Shown here: one piece after another, positions 5,952-7,006 of the stretch | Numbering within the stretch: the first letter of the stretch is position 1 | Layout: each line of letters opens with the position of its first letter | From: Rhodospirillaceae bacterium | GTDB taxonomy: Bacteria; Pseudomonadota; Alphaproteobacteria; UBA8366; GCA-2717185 | Length of the DNA: 7,006 nucleotides | NCBI GenBank assembly: GCA_028817685.1 | Contig: JAPPPC010000210.1 | Location: 1-7,006 of the forward strand | Reading direction: 5' to 3' | Notes under the pieces: generated by a model | What the model was told of the DNA's origin: nothing | Database searches by the model: none | The model's input: only the letters and a program-made list of their open reading frames with translations | Made by a program: the position numbers and the translations under genes

Positions 5952-7006
5952 CGGACGCTTCCTTCGATTCCGCGACCTTGGAAGTCTTGTGGACCCGGCT
6001 CGTCTCGATCGTCGACGAGGCGGCGGCGGCGCTTGTCCGCACCTCCTTCTCGACCGTCGTGCGCGACAGCCACGATTTCTCCTGCGTCATCACCGACGCT
6101 GCGGGCCGCTCGCTGGTGCAGGCGACCGATAGTATCCCGTCTTTCATCGGGACCCTGCCACGCACCATTCGTCATTTCCTGGACGAGTTCCCCGCCGAAA
6201 CCCTGCAACCCGGCGACGTGTTGATCACCAACGATATTTGGATGGGGACAGGACACTTGCCGGATATCAGTGTCGGCAAGCCACTGTTCTATAAAGGAAA
6301 AATTGTCGGATTTGCCGGCAGCACGGCACACGCGCCGGACATCGGCGGCAAGATCCGCTCGCCCGAACCGCGCGAAGTGTTCGAGGAGGGCTTCCAGATT
6401 CCAATCATGAAGGTGACCCGTGCCGGCGAACCGGATGAAACCTTCTTCAACCTGCTGCGCAAGAATGTCCGCGCACCGGACGAGGTGGTCGGCGACCTTT
6501 GGGCGCAGATCACAGCGCTCGATCTGATGGACAACCGCATCGATACCTTCATGCGGGAGTACGGGCTGGACACGCTCGATGATCTGGCGACGGAAATCCA
6601 ATCGCGTTCCGAACGGGCGATGCGCGCCGCGATTACGGCGCTGCCGGACGGCACCTACGAGAACACGATCAGCACGGACGGGCTGACGGAACCGCTCGAC
6701 CTCAAGGTCACACTCACGATCGATGGCGACGAGGTCATGGCGGATTTCGCCGGCTCCGCACCCCAGGTCGACAAGGCGATCAACTGCGCCATGTGCTACA
6801 CCTACGCCATGACGGCCTATGCGGTGAAATGCGCCGCCGCGCCGAACCTGCCGAACAATGACGGTTCGATCCGGCCGATCAAGGCCGAGGCGCCGGAAGG
6901 CTGCATTCTGAACCCGCAATTCCCGGCCTCGGGCGGTTCGCGTGCACTGATCGGCCATTTCGTGCCCTCGCTGATCTTCGGCGCCCTGGCCAAGGTGGTT
7001 CCGGAC
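5948..7006 (+). CDS. hyuB: Hydantoinase B/oxoprolinase family protein, subunit B (HyuB-like), 3'-truncated
   Basis: The frame is open from ATG 5948 to the last base, giving 353 residues and no stop. The family is usually about 520-600 residues, so roughly the last third is missing. This is the partner of HyuA; in this superfamily the B subunit completes the amidohydrolase or carboxylase reaction on the ATP-activated substrate. Family hallmarks seen: the N-terminal stretch RTSFSTVVRDSHDFSCVITD (31-50), GDVLITNDIWMGTGHLPDIS (89-108), and HAPDIGG (128-134). Histidines and aspartates of the last two motifs are conserved in the family and may take part in metal or substrate binding. The motif reads NDIW where many relatives have NDPW or NDPY, a small variation. 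The start overlaps the hyuA stop by ATGA and has a good Shine-Dalgarno. There is no signal peptide, so the complex is cytoplasmic. Confidence 0.93.
   Translation, partial: MTDASFDSATLEVLWTRLVSIVDEAAAALVRTSFSTVVRDSHDFSCVITDAAGRSLVQATDSIPSFIGTLPRTIRHFLDEFPAETLQPGDVLITNDIWMGTGHLPDISVGKPLFYKGKIVGFAGSTAHAPDIGGKIRSPEPREVFEEGFQIPIMKVTRAGEPDETFFNLLRKNVRAPDEVVGDLWAQITALDLMDNRIDTFMREYGLDTLDDLATEIQSRSERAMRAAITALPDGTYENTISTDGLTEPLDLKVTLTIDGDEVMADFAGSAPQVDKAINCAMCYTYAMTAYAVKCAAAPNLPNNDGSIRPIKAEAPEGCILNPQFPASGGSRALIGHFVPSLIFGALAKVVPD

Noticed and set aside
5798..6958. Open frame of 386 codons on the minus strand opposite hyuB
   Set aside because: Antisense shadow of the hyuA 3' end and hyuB; composition is biased and no domain or good ribosome binding site is seen.

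Overview
The window looks like chromosomal DNA of an alphaproteobacterium. It is GC-rich, coding-dense and rich in GC-ending codons. The soluble GAF-PAS histidine kinase and the short DksA-like zinc-finger protein are of a kind common in Rhodospirillales-type bacteria. That placement is an inference from gene style; there is no rRNA or other marker gene. I see no mobile element, tRNA, CRISPR array or sign of recent transfer.

Layout from left to right. (1) Positions 1-1002 (+) hold most of an acyl-CoA dehydrogenase whose N-terminus lies outside the window. (2) Positions 1003-1161 are an AT-rich intergenic stretch with nested palindromes, the likely control region of the next gene. (3) Positions 1162-2826 (+) encode a cytoplasmic GAF-PAS-HisKA-HATPase sensor kinase with no adjacent response regulator. 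(4) Positions 2833-3171 (-) encode a DksA/TraR-family zinc-finger protein, tail to tail with the kinase and only 6 nt away. (5) Positions 3172-3302 are a divergent intergenic region. It has a plausible promoter for the DksA-like gene and a strong ribosome binding site for the next operon. (6) Positions 3303-7006 (+) are a tight operon: a carboxymuconolactone-decarboxylase-fold (AhpD-like) protein, then HyuA and HyuB subunits of the hydantoinase/oxoprolinase/acetone-carboxylase superfamily. HyuB runs off the right edge.

How the genes may work together: HyuA and HyuB form one ATP-dependent enzyme that either opens a cyclic amide (hydantoin, oxoproline, lactam) or carboxylates a ketone; the sequence does not decide which. 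The small CMD-fold protein sits 3 nt upstream and is presumably part of the same catabolic route. The acyl-CoA dehydrogenase belongs to a separate unit and would act in acyl-CoA oxidation. The sensor kinase and the DksA-like regulator are independent single genes between the two metabolic units.

The window is mostly ordinary. The points most worth a second look are the CMD-HyuA-HyuB gene set with unknown substrate, a kinase that appears about 8 residues short just before its N-box, a nested palindromic operator candidate upstream of the kinase, and three predicted TTG start codons among the four genes whose starts are visible.
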